A DNA stretch of 64,000 bases from Kappaphycus alvarezii (Eukaryota > Rhodophyta > Florideophyceae > Gigartinales > Solieriaceae): contig NADL03000596.1 of the NCBI GenBank assembly GCA_002205965.3, forward strand, positions 682,001-746,000. The letters run 5' to 3'. The position numbers were made by a program, and so were the translations under genes. Under the pieces are notes generated by a model. It made no database searches. It saw nothing but the letters and a program-made list of their open reading frames with translations, and had not been told where the DNA came from. Position 1 is the first letter of the stretch. Each line of letters begins with the position of its first letter. Below are positions 34,223 through 45,900 of this stretch, piece after piece.

Positions 34223-34558
34223 CTAGCCAGCTATGGACGAGTCAATCTCTGCCGGTAGCGGCAACTTTTTCCTCTTATAGTATTGAACTACCTTACTCCT
34301 GGGCAGTCCTGTAATAGGTTCCCATGTTGCTTCGTCCTCATGGTATCCGTTCCACTGGACCTTGAACAACAATTCGCCGTCCTCGGCTTCGCCGTGATCA
34401 ACAATTTGATCAATTACGTATTCTCTCTTGTCCTCTTGGACCGTGTCCATGTCCTTTTGGACCGTAGGTTGTTCTTGAATAGAATTTTGTGGTCTTGAGG
34501 CTCGTGCCTCGTTACTGATTTGACTTCGGGTCACTCTTCGCGTTGACTTCTTAGTCAT
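34223..34558 (-). pseudogene. Chromodomain (C-terminus of chromovirus integrase)
   Basis: Contains YVIDQIVDHGEAEDGELLFKVQWNGYHEDEATWEPITGL, the standard chromodomain order: Tyr/Val start, V-K/Q-W-x-G-Y, then ATWEP. In chromoviruses this domain guides integration towards marked chromatin. Domain length ~50 residues is normal. It is in the same frame as the integrase upstream (starts at 35731 and 36262 share the frame), with stops between. The N-terminal ~55 residues are a basic, Ser/Thr-rich linker. Confidence 0.85.
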
Positions 34559-34672
34559 TGGAACTTGAGACTGCGTAGTCTGCGGTTGCGTAGGAGGTTC
34601 GCCCTCCTTGTCAACATTGAAATTATCACGTCGTGATATATCAGGAGACTACACATCAGTGTTTTCCTTTTT

Positions 34673-36262
34673 CTACTCTGAGGAACTTCCTTCTTCGTCG
34701 TCAACCTGTTTACCTTGGTGGCCAGCAGGCTGAAACGTGGGGTATATTACGCACTTGATTGATGGAGGAACCTCTTCCTCTCTTGGTACCCTAGTGAAAC
34801 CTTCATCCACTGTAGAAAGGTCAACAAGACCTCGTGACACTGTGTAACCTTGTGGAACCCCTGCAACTATCGTTCGACTTTGTATAGTCGGTTGGTCCGT
34901 GGTCACTTGAGTGACATCTTGGCTTTGCGAGTTATCTAGCGGTTCGGTTGCCCTGTCTAAGGGACTGGGAGCTAACTGCACTCTGTCTCTTTAGATTCTT
35001 TCAACCATATCTCCATCTGAGATAACGACGGTATCATCTTTGACTTCCTTGACTCTGTAGGGTCCCGTGGCGACCGGTGCTAGCTTATGCCTGCGGTCTT
35101 GCTTGCCAAAATATTCCTTTCTTAGGAACACATATGATTCACCTGGGATCTCTTACTTCGGCTTTCTTAGCCTTGCGTCGAAGTTGCGTTTGTAGCGCGC
35201 TTGCTTCTTCTTAATAGAAGTCGAGGCTGAACGCATAAGGCGTTGTAACCATGACTGCCACTTAAGGTGGCACTGTCGTTCCGTCCCAAAATCTTCCAAC
35301 GAAGGCTGGGCTTGGATAGCCAAACTTTTTGGCGCGCGTGACAACTCTAGCTCAAAGGGAGCTAAGTTCGTAGTCCCGTGGACCTGAGTATTTTATGCGC
35401 AAGTTAACGCGCCATTGAACAAATCCCAATCCTTGGGATGATCAGCCACAAAATGCCTCAAGGCAGCGATAATAGTTCTATTGAACCCTTCTGATTGGCC
35501 GTTGGCCTGAGCATGGTACGTAGTCGTGAAGACTTGGCTGATCCCTAGGATCCTTGACACGTTCTGAAAGAACTTTGAGGTAAACTTTGTCCCGTTATCG
35601 GACAACAACTTGGCCGGGGGGCCGTACACAAATACCCAATTGTGCACGAATTCAAAAGCAACTGCTGCTGCCGATATCCTCTTGAGAGGTTCCGCTCGAA
35701 GTAATTTCGAATACCGATCCGTTATTACCAAAAGGTAACGATGAACACGTTTGGACTTGATTAGCTCACCTAAAAGGTCGATTGTAACAAACTACAATGG
35801 AGAATCGGGCGGGAATAGTTTCACATCTTTGCGGTGCTTCCGCGACATGACTCGGTTGCGGGCACAACTGATAAAATGCCGTACTACTGCGTAGCAATCG
35901 ATGACCATGGAGGGCCAGTAGTTATCTCTTGAAAGAGATTTGTACATCCGTCTCCCTCCTGGGTGACCTGCGGTCTGGGCATAGTACCCTATTCTTAACA
36001 CTCTGTGTTGTAAAGACTTTGGAATAACAATTTGTATCCTGTTTGAGGATAAGCGACAAAGGTAGCCTTCATAAGGTGTTGCTGTCATGGAGAACGGGAC
36101 AAGTTCTCCCTTATCCAATTTTGCCATGATGGCTTTGCAAAAAGGATCTGAATCCTGTTCACGAACTAACTCTTTGGGAGTTATCGCGACGAACTCATCA
36201 AGTTCTGTAACTGGGCTCTGGAGGGGGAACCAATCATCTACGAATTCATCGTAATTGTCCAT
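34673..36262 (-). pseudogene. Chromovirus integrase
   Basis: Three parts in one frame with a few stops. The N-terminal zinc-binding region (35792-36262) keeps the two His positions (HRVLRIGYYAQTAGHPG) but shows only one clear Cys in FISCARN, where two are expected. The catalytic core (35393-35731) has Asp in MVITDRYSK, Asp in LLSDNGTKFTSKFF and Glu in HAQANGQSEGFNRT, the DDE set. The C-terminal part (34982-35344) has ARYKRNFDARLR and a GPYRVKEV module, the GPY/F motif typical of chromoviruses. A linker of ~100 residues (34673-34981) leads to the chromodomain. Decayed but complete in domain order. Confidence 0.85.
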
Positions 36263-36484
36263 TTCCTCATTAGGATCATGATTTTCTTCTTGCTCCTTGC
36301 ATTGGAGACATGAAAACGTTTCTTCACATAAGAAACATGGAATTTCTTAGTTGATCTCAATGGTTGTGGATCCTGTTATCTCAAGTGAGAGCGCATCCGC
36401 TTGGGTCTTAGTACTCCCTTTTTTTATATATCTGACTTCGAAGTCAAACTCTCTTAGGCGAAGACACCATCTTGTTAATCGTCC

Positions 36485-36885
36485 TTATGGATCATTATCA
36501 TTCATGAGCCATTTTAAAGATGCATGATCGGTGTTCACAATGAACTTTTCCATTAGTAAATAAGGCTTTAATAGGTCTAGTGCCCACACCACTGCTAGGT
36601 GCTCCAACTCTGAAACATAGTATCTGGTTTCTGTACAGTATCTAGTAATGTTCTCGAAAAGAGCCATATCGGTTTCCTTTCACCATCAGGGTGAGTCTGG
36701 AATAACACAGCTCCAAGCTGAATCTTGGATGCATCCGTATCAACGGAGTATGGAAATCCTGGCTTAGGTAAAGCCAATACCGATGGCGAAAGAATCGCCT
36801 CTTTCAATGAATGGAACGCTTGTTTCCCTTCATGACCAAAAGTTAGCAATATATCAGGTTCTCCTTTTCGTAGGAGCTTGAACAA
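36485..36885 (-). pseudogene. Chromovirus RNase H
   Basis: VDTDASKIQLGAVLFQ gives the first catalytic Asp (~36745), then YYVSELEHLAVVWALD gives the Glu (~36600) and VNTDHASLKWLM the second Asp region (~36525). One frameshift between 36595 and 36667 moves the rest of pol from the frame of RT into the frame of integrase. Confidence 0.85.
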
Positions 36886-36924
36886 GGGATGCGCGATAAG
36901 GGTAAATTACCGAATGAAACGTCT

Positions 36925-38256
36925 TTATACGTTACAAAAACCGTAAAATCTTCTTAGCTGAGTTCCTCTCTTAGGCATCTGTGCCTCCTTCAATGCCGGT
37001 AAACGGAAATGATCGATCTCAAGCCTTCCTGGCCTAATAAAATGACCAAGATATTTGATCTTATCGGAGAAAAATTCACACTTTCTCAACTTGAGAGTAA
37101 CACCTGCCCTTTGAATGGTCTTTAAGGTTTCATCTACATGATGAATGTGTTCCTCGCCATTGCGAAAGAAGATAATAATGTCATCTAAACACACGAGACA
37201 TGTTGTCCACTTGTACGGCGACAAAAGAATGTCGATAGCACGTTGAAACGTAGCTGGCGCGCTGGTTAAACCAAAGGGCATCCGTAAAAAACGGGACAGA
37301 CCACTGTGGCATGTGAATGCCGTTTTGTCCCGATCTTCTTCGGCGACGGGGATCTGCCAGTATCCCCATTTAGCGTCGAGTTCTGTGAAGATCTTTGCCT
37401 TCCCTAAAGAGTCTATGCACCCGTCCATACGAGGAATTGGATAAATATCCCTTACCGCAACTGCATTCAGTTTCCTAAAGTCGATACAAAATCACATGTA
37501 ACCATCTGGTTTTGTAACCAGCAAAACGGGCGACGGCCACTCTGACTGTTCCGACTCAATTATTCCGGCCTTCAACATCTTTTGGACCTCTTTTCCTTCT
37601 ATTTCTCTGGCCTTCTGGCCTGCGCGATACGGTGCCTGTGCTATAGGCATAGTTCCGGGGACTAACTCAATACGATGTTTCGTAGTCTTGATTTCCCCAA
37701 GAGGACCGTCCCACATTGAGGAATACTTCCTCAGCATTTCACGAAAACGCTCTCTTAGAGCTTCGGTCACATGAATAAGGTCAAGGTCATCCACTCCTAA
37801 GAGTGCAGTATTATTTGCTACAGCCTTTGTGGCTTCTCTTTCCTGTGAATCATCTTGACTCTCTTCCTCTTTTCCTTCCTCAAGAGATTGTTCAACTTGT
37901 ACCTTTGGGGTACTTACCTGGGTTGCATGAGCATCACCTTTTCTCGTTGACTTATGAGAGTCTTTTGCTTTCCCCTCGGTGACTACGAGTACCTTTGCCA
38001 ACTTGATGGGGCTGTCGACTGTTGCAGTCGAATGCGGCAATGTGGTAGCAACCACTAAATTTTTGAATACCCGTTTTGGGATTTTAGTGAAGTTTGCTAT
38101 AAGCAACTTGAATGGTTGGTAGCGTTCGACCTGTACCACGCCATTAGCAATGGATAGTCCATAAAGTTCATATAGCTTCGGTACTGGTTGGACAACCAAT
38201 AATCCGTACCTGTTACAGGTAACCTGAATTAACATCTGAGAGTCCGGGGGACTCAC
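36925..38256 (-). pseudogene. Chromovirus reverse transcriptase
   Basis: N-terminal part (37492-38256) ends in VQKMLKAGIIESEQSEWPSPVLLVTKPDG, the usual entry to gypsy RT. One in-frame TGA (37492-37494) interrupts before FCIDFRKLNAVAVRDIYPIPRMD. Core (36925-37428): FTELDAKWGYWQIPV with the first Asp, RMPFGLTSAPATFQRA, and CLDDIIIF for the YxDD box, where the usual Tyr is Cys. Protein order and spacing are normal. The DNA coding for WGYWQIP forms a GGGGAT/ATCCCC hairpin (37348-37367). Confidence 0.9.
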
Positions 38257-38391
38257 GAACTATTGTGCGCAACGCACTTTGTTTGATGTTCGCTTTTGCG
38301 AACTTTCTTTCTGCTCAGGTGGGACCGGAAAGTTGAACCCTGCCTTCAACAAAGGCTTTCTTGTTATCGGAACGGTAGATCCGTCCTCTAA

Positions 38392-38946
38392 TTACACCAT
38401 CCTCTTTCTAGAATTTATCTTTTCGACATATCTGCCACAGTAATCTGCACCGATAACTACGGGTGCTGCTAGTCTATCACAGACTATGAAGGCTACTTCT
38501 ACAAGAAGTCTTCCAAGCCTAACAGGCGACGAAATTGTTCCTCTCATTGCGCGTTGATTGTTATTTGCATCGCAAATATCGGGCAATGGTCCTGAATGGA
38601 TCCTGTGTTCCAACTCCGGGGGCAGTTCACTTCTTCTTATGAAGTTTGGTCCCGCGCCAGTGTCTAACACTGATAACGAACGTCTCATAAGAGACACTGA
38701 AATACCAATTTCTATATAGACGTTGTACTTTCTCTTGGCGAGAATGAGTATCTTACCCGGGCACTTCGGGTTATGGTACCTGACCCATGGTCGGGTGAGT
38801 AATAACGTTGAGGATGTTTTCCTCTTGACAATAATCCTCTTGGATTCGATAACCACTTTGTCCTCTTGGACTTTTGAACCAATAACTGGGTTAGGGAGCG
38901 GGGTAGCGACACCCCGAGTGAGGCGTAGCCTTTCCTCTGTTCTCAA
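38392..38946 (-). pseudogene. Chromovirus aspartic protease
   Basis: Retropepsin-like: LSVLDTGAGPNFI gives the catalytic Asp-Thr-Gly-Ala (~38665), and PVVIGADYCGRY the second hydrophobic-Gly motif near the end. Same frame as RT. The N-terminal ~100 residues are basic and Arg/Lys-rich. Confidence 0.75.
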
Positions 38947-39107
38947 TGGAACTCCCTCTTCTAGTTTTTCGACTTGGTCATGATGACCTTTTGTTCACCA
39001 TGCTCTTGTGACCTATGTTGAGGTGAAGACATCTCTTCCGCAATTTGGGCCTGGCCCACCTGTCTATTTACGTCCGATACGGACATGCTTGCCGGTGTGC
39101 CGGTCTC

Positions 39108-39506
39108 TTACTGAGCCATGAATTGGTGTATTCTTTCATAACTTGTGCTAGGCACACTTGATTTCTCCATGGGAGACAACGATTCGTAGTTCCTAACAAC
39201 TGTCACCATATCCTTCAAAGGATGAACAAAGTCTGTTGATACGTGACCGTGCTTGTAACCCTCATAACAACTAATGTGATGCCGACGCTGAACCTGTTGA
39301 GGTTTCTGCTGCGTTGGTTTGCTAACCCAATCTGGACGACTAGATTTGGTTCTGCTGTCCTGATAAGAAAGTCTTTGTGCATTATGCGCTCTACTGGGGT
39401 CTTCCAAGGCCAATAATGGTTCGATCGACATCGAAAGCTGACCTGTTTCTTGTGAAACACTTAGTTCCTCCGAAAAGGAAGGTTGTACTGGGGTACCCTC
39501 TTGCAA
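39108..39506 (-). pseudogene. Chromovirus nucleocapsid with broken zinc knuckle
   Basis: HHISCYEGYKHGHVSTDF matches the retroviral CCHC knuckle by position (C, G-H retained), but the second Cys reads Gly and the fourth reads Phe. This region is in a third frame relative to gag and protease, so at least one shift lies on each side. Confidence 0.55.
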
Positions 39507-39856
39507 GAGGTGAACCTCCTCGTACAGTTGACCATGATGGTCTATTGTATGGGACTCTCGTGAGCCCGTAGGGGATTAAATGAGGTTGTTTGAACCTCTT
39601 GATGTCCACCTTGGGTGGCATGTTCCTGTGGGCGACGACGCCCTTCTTGGTGTCGTTGTTTTGACTAACTTGTTATCAAACGAAACTTTTTGTGGAACAT
39701 GAGCTCTTGCTCTAACTGCTTAGCCCTCTGCTTTGGAATAGTCTACTAGTTCCAAAAAGGAAATCTTACGATGCGATTCGCGATATCTTGCATCTACTAT
39801 CTTCGTGGTGTTGTCGAGACCGTCGACAAACATGATCATTAACTCCTGGGAGGAGT

Positions 39857-41028
39857 TTATATTCCCACAACGGTTTGAACTGGAATGGAGTCATTCGTTG
39901 AAAAGCTTCTAAGAAGCCATTGAACCGCCTCTGGCCAAGAAGTTATCCCTCCCTGATCAGAGTTTGTGGCTTCCGAAACCGATCGGAACATTCGCTGAGC
40001 TATTCCGCCAAGGAAATCCGTCAGCACTCTAAAAGCTTGTGCCTCCGCCATACCTTGTAGGTTGAACTCGCGCAATAACTTCTGCAAGAAGTCGAGAATA
40101 ACAATGGGGTCGTCCCCTGTGAAATGTTCCTCCTTGTGGAGTTTGGTACTGATACGCCGCGCGTAATCGCGAACATTTCCCGATTCACGGGACGATAAAC
40201 GTTGGGATATATTATCCAGTCGTTTCGTCTCATAGGACACAATCCTTTCAAAAAGGTGGTTGGTTGGCTTGAGCTCTTGTAGCCCTTCCAATAAGAGACC
40301 ACGATAACCTCTTCTCTTCAACTTAGAAGTTGAACTTCTATGGGAACTAGTCTTCTTAGACTTTCCTGTTCTCTTGGATCCTCTGGTCGCTTACTCTTGA
40401 AGGTCCTACCTCTCTCATTAACCGATTGTTTCGTGGTGGAACTACTTTCACTGGGCGAATTATCGCCATCTTCAAAATCCACACCATCTGAGGTTTCCGA
40501 CGAGCTGGAGATCGAACTTGAACTTGGATCCGACGGATCCTGATACCTACTCTTCCAATAGTTTCTTACTTTCTTGTTCCTGCTGGAACTTTTCCGTGAA
40601 TTTATCGAAATATTTTCTTTCCTCGTCCCATAATGGGACATTTCCTGCTTGGATCCCTGTGGATCTTCGTGAATACGTGAAGCCCTTACATCCTCTAATG
40701 TTGCTTGAGCAACCGTTATCTCGGGTTGATCACCCCTCAACTCACTTGAATTTCCTTCAAGTATCGCTAACCTGCGCGCAATGCGCTCGAACATATCATC
40801 ATTATGATGCTTTTCCTTCGCCATGCCTTCTAAGGCTTGATTCACATCCGTCCGGTTGACGAACGCACTATTCCTTAAGAAATCTATAATATCCTTGGAC
40901 TCAGGAGAGCCCTCAAACTGCACTTCAATCGCGGAGACACGAGTCTTCAGTTTCTCAACCTTTTCAAAGGTCCCTTCCTCCAATTGGGCAAACGCCTCTT
41001 TAAGTATATTCACTTCAATAGTGATCAT
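39857..41028 (-). pseudogene. Chromovirus gag (matrix/capsid part)
   Basis: Two overlapping pieces. 40318-41028 opens with a long helix and coiled-coil-like segment (KEAFAQLEEGTFEKVEKLKTRV), then a Ser/Asp/Glu-rich linker. 39857-40321, in another frame, holds the capsid-like part: FTGDDPIVILDFLQKLLREFNLQGM, which fits the gag pattern of gypsy elements. A stop or shift separates them. The start near 41028 lies ~250 bases inside the 5' LTR. Confidence 0.7.
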
Positions 41029-41275
41029 TTCTTTGCACTGCTCTAGAATAGAACGTTGTTCCGATGATTCTTGTGGAGCATCTTCACCAAGAGCTGTAGA
41101 AGCTCTTGCAGGGTTCTGTGCTCCACGTGAGGAGTTGGACCCTGTTCGCAGACTCGATGAGTCGTAGACATTATTGACAAATTCGATTAGTAAGCAATGG
41201 GTTGCAATAAACTCTTTTCACAAACACAAAGGTCAGTAAGACCAAGAAAATTCTTCCAAAAAAAGAACGCTTCTA

Positions 41276-41288
41276 GGTCAAGAGACCA
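41276..41288 (-). promoter_or_regulatory. Chromovirus primer-binding site (candidate)
   Basis: On the minus strand TGGTCTCTTGACC starts six bases after the 5' LTR end. TGG fits the CCA end of a tRNA; which tRNA is not identified. Confidence 0.5.
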
Positions 41289-41294
41289 GAACTT

Positions 41295-41975
41295 TCTAGT
41301 TCAACAGGCACAACAGGGGTGTTCTAGAAGCGAACCGGAAAAAGCGATCCGTATTGGATCGAGGTTAAACTGTCTTTTAGAGTCAAAAAGGTTCTCGAAA
41401 AGAGAATGGGGAAAGACGCAAAGCGCAACGTTAAAGGGCAGTAGCCACGGATACACGTCCTCCGCGCAAAGGGACGAGGGATGCAGTCCTTCCAATTGGA
41501 CGAAGACAAAAGGAATAGGTATGAACCTGACGCAGAGCGACGGGCTCAAATAGACAAGCTTGTGAGCGGGGGCCGAAGGGGATAGTAGCTACTATAGCTG
41601 CACGCGCGGCGCCTTAACGAAAAGGGAACGCGGGATGCAGGAGCAGCTACTAGAGCCGGAACCGAACAACGGTGAAGAAGATGGTACCTCCGGTACCTTT
41701 ACTAGTGGTGGTGCGACCTTGCACCAGAATAAATACTAAGTTAAAGTTACTAGCTAGTAGTTAGGACAAGTGTCACTCTGTTAGTTGATTAGCCCAAAAT
41801 AAATATCAGGTCCAGGTATTGGACCGCCACCATCCCGATAGGGTCTCGACCATGGGCCTAGAGGGCCACTGTAAATAAACTGTAAATACCGTAGTACAGT
41901 AACAGTGTGGCACGCGCCACCTACTATAAAATACATATTGACTTTTCAAATCAATAAAAGTGCTATTGCACTACA
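41295..41975 (-). repeat. Chromovirus 5' LTR, 681 bp
   Basis: On + it ends GCACTACA (41975); the low end (41295, TCTAGTTCAACAGG) has drifted from the inverted terminus TGTAGTGCAACAGG kept in the other LTR. It lacks ~75 bp present in the 3' LTR. Hairpins include GGTACC-TCC-GGTACC (41683-41697) and GGTCCA/TGGACC (41809-41825). Confidence 0.9.
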
Positions 41976-43099
41976 GGTTTTGATGGCCTTCAGCTAATAT
42001 GTATATCAAACCGAAGGATTACGATTATATGGTCAAATAAGCTGTAACATCAGATGCAATCCCCCAAATGAAGGAAAGCGACATGTATATGGAGTTTTTT
42101 CAGGGACAAAATGAGCCTGAAGAGGATTTTAAGTCGGTTTCGCAGGAAATGCGACTCAACCAAGGTTCCGACTATGAAGATCAAGCTCGATCGTTTTAAA
42201 AGGCCGGTGGAGAGTAATTCTCGCGCTAACTTGCTCCACAGCGAGCAAAATTGAAGACGCATGTAGCCGAGCTTGTCTATTCAGGTATTTGGATACCTAA
42301 TCCGCAAACTGAGTTGAAAGCGACGCGATTAATTTTGCCTAATGCTGGCTAAAATTGTAAGATTAAGTGTTTCCACGATGCCTTGGGGCCTAGAGGGAGC
42401 CTACGAATTACAGTTATTACAGGAAATTCTTGGCCAAACAGTCATATTATCTTTCTAAAAGCCGGGAAAGGTGATATGTCTACACACATGTATTCAAAAA
42501 CTGTTCCATCGTGGTAACGCAGATAGATTCCAAGAATTTACATTAATCAATGCGGGAAAAGCTCGTCGGTGCTCCGGAATGCTAGTTTACAAGGCAAAAA
42601 GGGATGAAGAAATGACCGGAAATCGGTTAAATTAATCAAAGTCGAAAACCCAAATTTCCGAAAAGAACTCCATATCAGAATTTCTAGTTTCTTTTAGAGG
42701 GAAAACTGGAAATTAACCGTCTAGACTCTATTTCTCGCGCACATAAAATTAGAAAATAACTCCACTTTCCGTAGTTTAATGCTCGTGAGATAGAGGATTA
42801 CAGACCGCATAGATAGAAAATATTGTGAAAACAGTGGTATACGCAGGCTAACCACTAGGTAGCAATCTTTCTTTACATTAACTCGAACCGCCCATGTAAT
42901 TCATGCTAACACCATCGCACTACTACGGCACACCAGCATCACCTGGACTCCACTCTTTTTCCTCCAATCGTCCCCCCGTGTGTCATATTGCGTACCTCCT
43001 GAGGTTAACAAACCCCGAGAAGCTCCAATGTTTCCAATTAACCCTTCCCCTTCCCACCATTTCGTTCTGCTGCTTCCCCAAGAGTTAATTCTTCGCACG
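41976..43099. other. Spacer, no gene seen
   Basis: Mixed-composition DNA between the chromovirus and the Plavaka-like locus. Short frames have no features. From ~42900 the plus strand becomes strongly C/T-rich. Confidence 0.45.
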
Positions 43100-43699
43100 C
43101 ATCATCCCCGCCATCCTGATGCACCAGAGGCGCTACCCCATCGTCTCACCTTTTAAAATCACTTTCTCCCCCTAGCACCAGCCACACTCATTTTCGCCCA
43201 CTTACCAAGCGCTACAAGTCCAATCCTCCAATTTCCCACCCCAATCACCCCAACATACCCTCCTATAACGTTCCCTTCGCCGACAAAGACTCTTACCACA
43301 AGACCAGTTCGCCCTCTCCCTACGTACTGGAGACGCTTTAAACATCGTAAACAGTGCCAGACCCCTCCTTTCCCCCTCCTCTCCCGCTCCCTCCGCCTCC
43401 TCTACTGTCTTCTATCTCGAGCAGCTCGTCTTCTACATCTCTTCTATCTCCTCCAACCTCGGCCACGGCAAAGCAGACGGCCTCATTTCCCTCCTCACCC
43501 ACCCCGCCTTCTACAAGCCCCCCTTTCAGAATTCCATCCCTCCGCAAAGCAATGCCTCGATTTCCATATAAACCTCTTCAACCAACGAGTCAGCTCCACC
43601 GAATTACTTCTCTTCTCCTCTCTCTCCGTTCTATCACACACTCCGAGCAACGCTTCTCCGCCACACTCTTCCCAAAAAAATGCAACAGAAGTATTCAAA

Positions 43700-45900
43700 T
43701 AACAACTCGCCCCCGCCCACTTCAACGACACGAGATTCCACCCCGTCTCCCAGAAAAAAACCTCAGGATCCCTCGCTTTCTCTCACTCCATGCCATTCAA
43801 ACTCGGAAAACATGCAGTCTCCGTCATCGAGGTCAAAATAATGAAGTCCTCGAGCAGAGATATCGTCTGGCACAAACCCCTCACCATCGTAATCGACCCT
43901 GTCATTGGCTTCGTCCAGCCCTACTCCGACAAGTCTTCAACCTCCCTCAAAAGCTACTCCATCACAGCATAACCCCTTTACCTCACCATCCTCAACATAT
44001 CCGACTCATTCCGCCGTAAACGCATCTCCGAAAGCCTCATATTCATTGGATACATCCCCAAGTTCTCCTAAACCACCTAAGCCTCCGCAGATGGAAATCA
44101 CACCCCTCAAATCTTCTTAGGCATACTTAGCGAATCAAAAATTGAACTCACTCAGCTCGCCACCTCCAACCTCCATAAGCCCATCTTCACCCCCGATCTC
44201 CTTGGCTTCCCCTCCTACAATGCCCACGGCGTCATACGAAAATGACACCTAGTAATCGCCAGTTACTGCGCCGACATCCAAGAGGCAAAGGGCACCTTCG
44301 CAATCTTCCACGGCACCCGATTCAAGAGACCTTGCGACATATGCGTAGTCTCTCGCGACAACCTCCACCACCACTCTCCTTCCCCCCTCATCACAAACAG
44401 CATCAAACCATCACCACACGAAAAAACTACTTCAGTCCCCTCTGTGAGTCCGAGCAAGCCCTTCTTGCACGAAACTCCAGAGTCGCCCGCATAAAGAGGG
44501 AGCACGCCCTCCAAGTCCTCTAGTCCCTCTCCCTCGTTCTTCGAAGCTTACCCCCTCCTCAACATCACCCCACTCCTCTCCCTTACAACATCTTTGTTTT
44601 CGAACCAATCCATAACTTCCATTTCGGCGTCTCCAAGCTCATCAAGACAGCCACCATCGATCTTCTAATGTCAGAAGATCTCTTCACTACTGTCGGCTCC
44701 TCCCACTCGTGTCGCGCCTTCCTATCCATCGGCACCTCCATCTTCAAGCACTCAAACACCATCCTCGCAGCCATCGAGAAACGATCCCCCACCACCGGTC
44801 TCCACACCGACTTCTCCACTTCCGAAAACGCCAAGAATATCAACGGCTTTTTCACTAACGACATAATACGCGGAATGCTCGAAGAAAAAGATTACCGCCA
44901 CTCGAGATGTTCTTTCCATTCATCGGTACCCTCTCCGACCGCTGTTGCGACGAAATAGCTTTAGCTCCCATCACTTTCATCATCACCATGTACACAGATA
45001 TTCTCTTTATATCCCTGCGACACAACTCCTTCACTAAGTGGAGAACAGAATGCCTCTCCACTATCCAGAACCACATAAACTCCTCCACTCAAACAGCAGT
45101 CGCCATATTGGGCCGCTATCACCCCTTCAACCTAGGCACTCTCAAGTTCCACCTCCTCGACCACATCGTCTGCGACATTCTACGCTTTGGAGGACTCCAG
45201 TTCGATGATGCAGGCATATCAGAGCACGCCCACATACCCTCCAAGACAAACTACCGAAAAGTCCAAGCGAAGATCCACCGCACACCACGAAACTATTAAA
45301 GCCATCTACCGCTACAACATCTACCCTCACCACTGGAACCCCATCTCCACTAGTCATTCGATCTCCCCCCTCCTTCATCTCCCCCACCCACAGACCCGGT
45401 TTCGTCCTTTATAGAAAACAACTCCCTTTCTCGTATCTCAACGCCGGCAACAGGTACCGTCGCTCCCATACTGGCTCTGAACACAGATCCCTTCAAGGCA
45501 TCTTCTCCTCAAACACCCTCTGCATTATTAACTGTATCGGCATACATCCTCTCTCCACCTTCGTCAACCTCTTTACCGAAAACTTTGACCTTACCTACGA
45601 CTCACCTACCCTCCGTCATATCCACGTTCACATTTTTAAATTCTGTCAATATCATCGGCGGTTACATCCCCACTACCGAAAACTACCTTCTGAAAGAAAA
45701 AGATATCGCCATCAAGTATTTCCCCATCCCCTCCTTCAACGCATCTTCGCAACTACATCGTTCTGCTCTTCCAAGCTTCTAAAGTTCTCCCGCGTCCTCG
45801 TCGCCTGGTCCAGCATTTCGAGCTCCCGTCACGTTTCCTTGGTTCCCAAACTCACTAACCTCATCCGTTTCAGACAAAAATCTTCGACCATACTCAACGT
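43700..45900 (+). pseudogene. Plavaka/KDZ-like (EnSpm/CACTA) transposase, decayed
   Basis: Cut-and-paste transposase remnant in shifting frames with many stops. Motifs in family order: PVIGFVQPYSDKSSTSL then, across a stop, PLYLTILNISDSFRRK and LIFIGYIPK (43870-44070), matching the 'S-D-x-T ... P-x-Y-x-x-I-x-N-I ... R-R-K ... G-Y-x-P' block of Plavaka-type transposases; a Cys-Asp-Ile-Cys zinc pair (44333-44344) after the TFAIFHGTRFKRP segment; and near the C-terminus LKFHLLDHIVCDILRFGG ... GISEHAHIPSKTNYRK (45138-45260), the conserved 'H-L-x-x-H ... R-F-G ... E-x-x-H ... Y-R' block. Weaker coding-like sequence continues to ~45900. No terminal inverted repeats were found. The next gene on the right is convergent. 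Confidence 0.6.

Larger units (their letters stand above)
27969..41975 (-). mobile_element. Chromovirus (Ty3/gypsy with chromodomain), 14 kb, minus strand
   Basis: LTR-to-LTR element. Reading the minus strand: 5' LTR (41295-41975), primer site, gag, nucleocapsid, protease, RT, RNase H, integrase (gypsy order), chromodomain, a 3.2-kb non-coding stretch, an antisense ORF region, polypurine tract, 3' LTR (27969-28726). LTR ends are TGTAGTGCAA/TTGCACTACA. No 5-bp target duplication is visible (GAGAG on the left, GGTTT on the right). Frames are broken by several stops and about four frameshifts. 14 kb is long for a chromovirus; the extra length is the non-coding stretch plus the antisense ORF. Confidence 0.9.

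Noticed and set aside
27969-41975. CRISPR-like or other spaced repeat array to explain the many short inverted repeats
   Set aside because: The stems all differ in sequence, so there is no direct repeat unit; this is a eukaryotic retroelement.
42853-42857. CACTA as left end of an EnSpm element
   Set aside because: No matching inverted end with a 3-bp duplication was found near 52-53.5 kb; five bases alone occur by chance.
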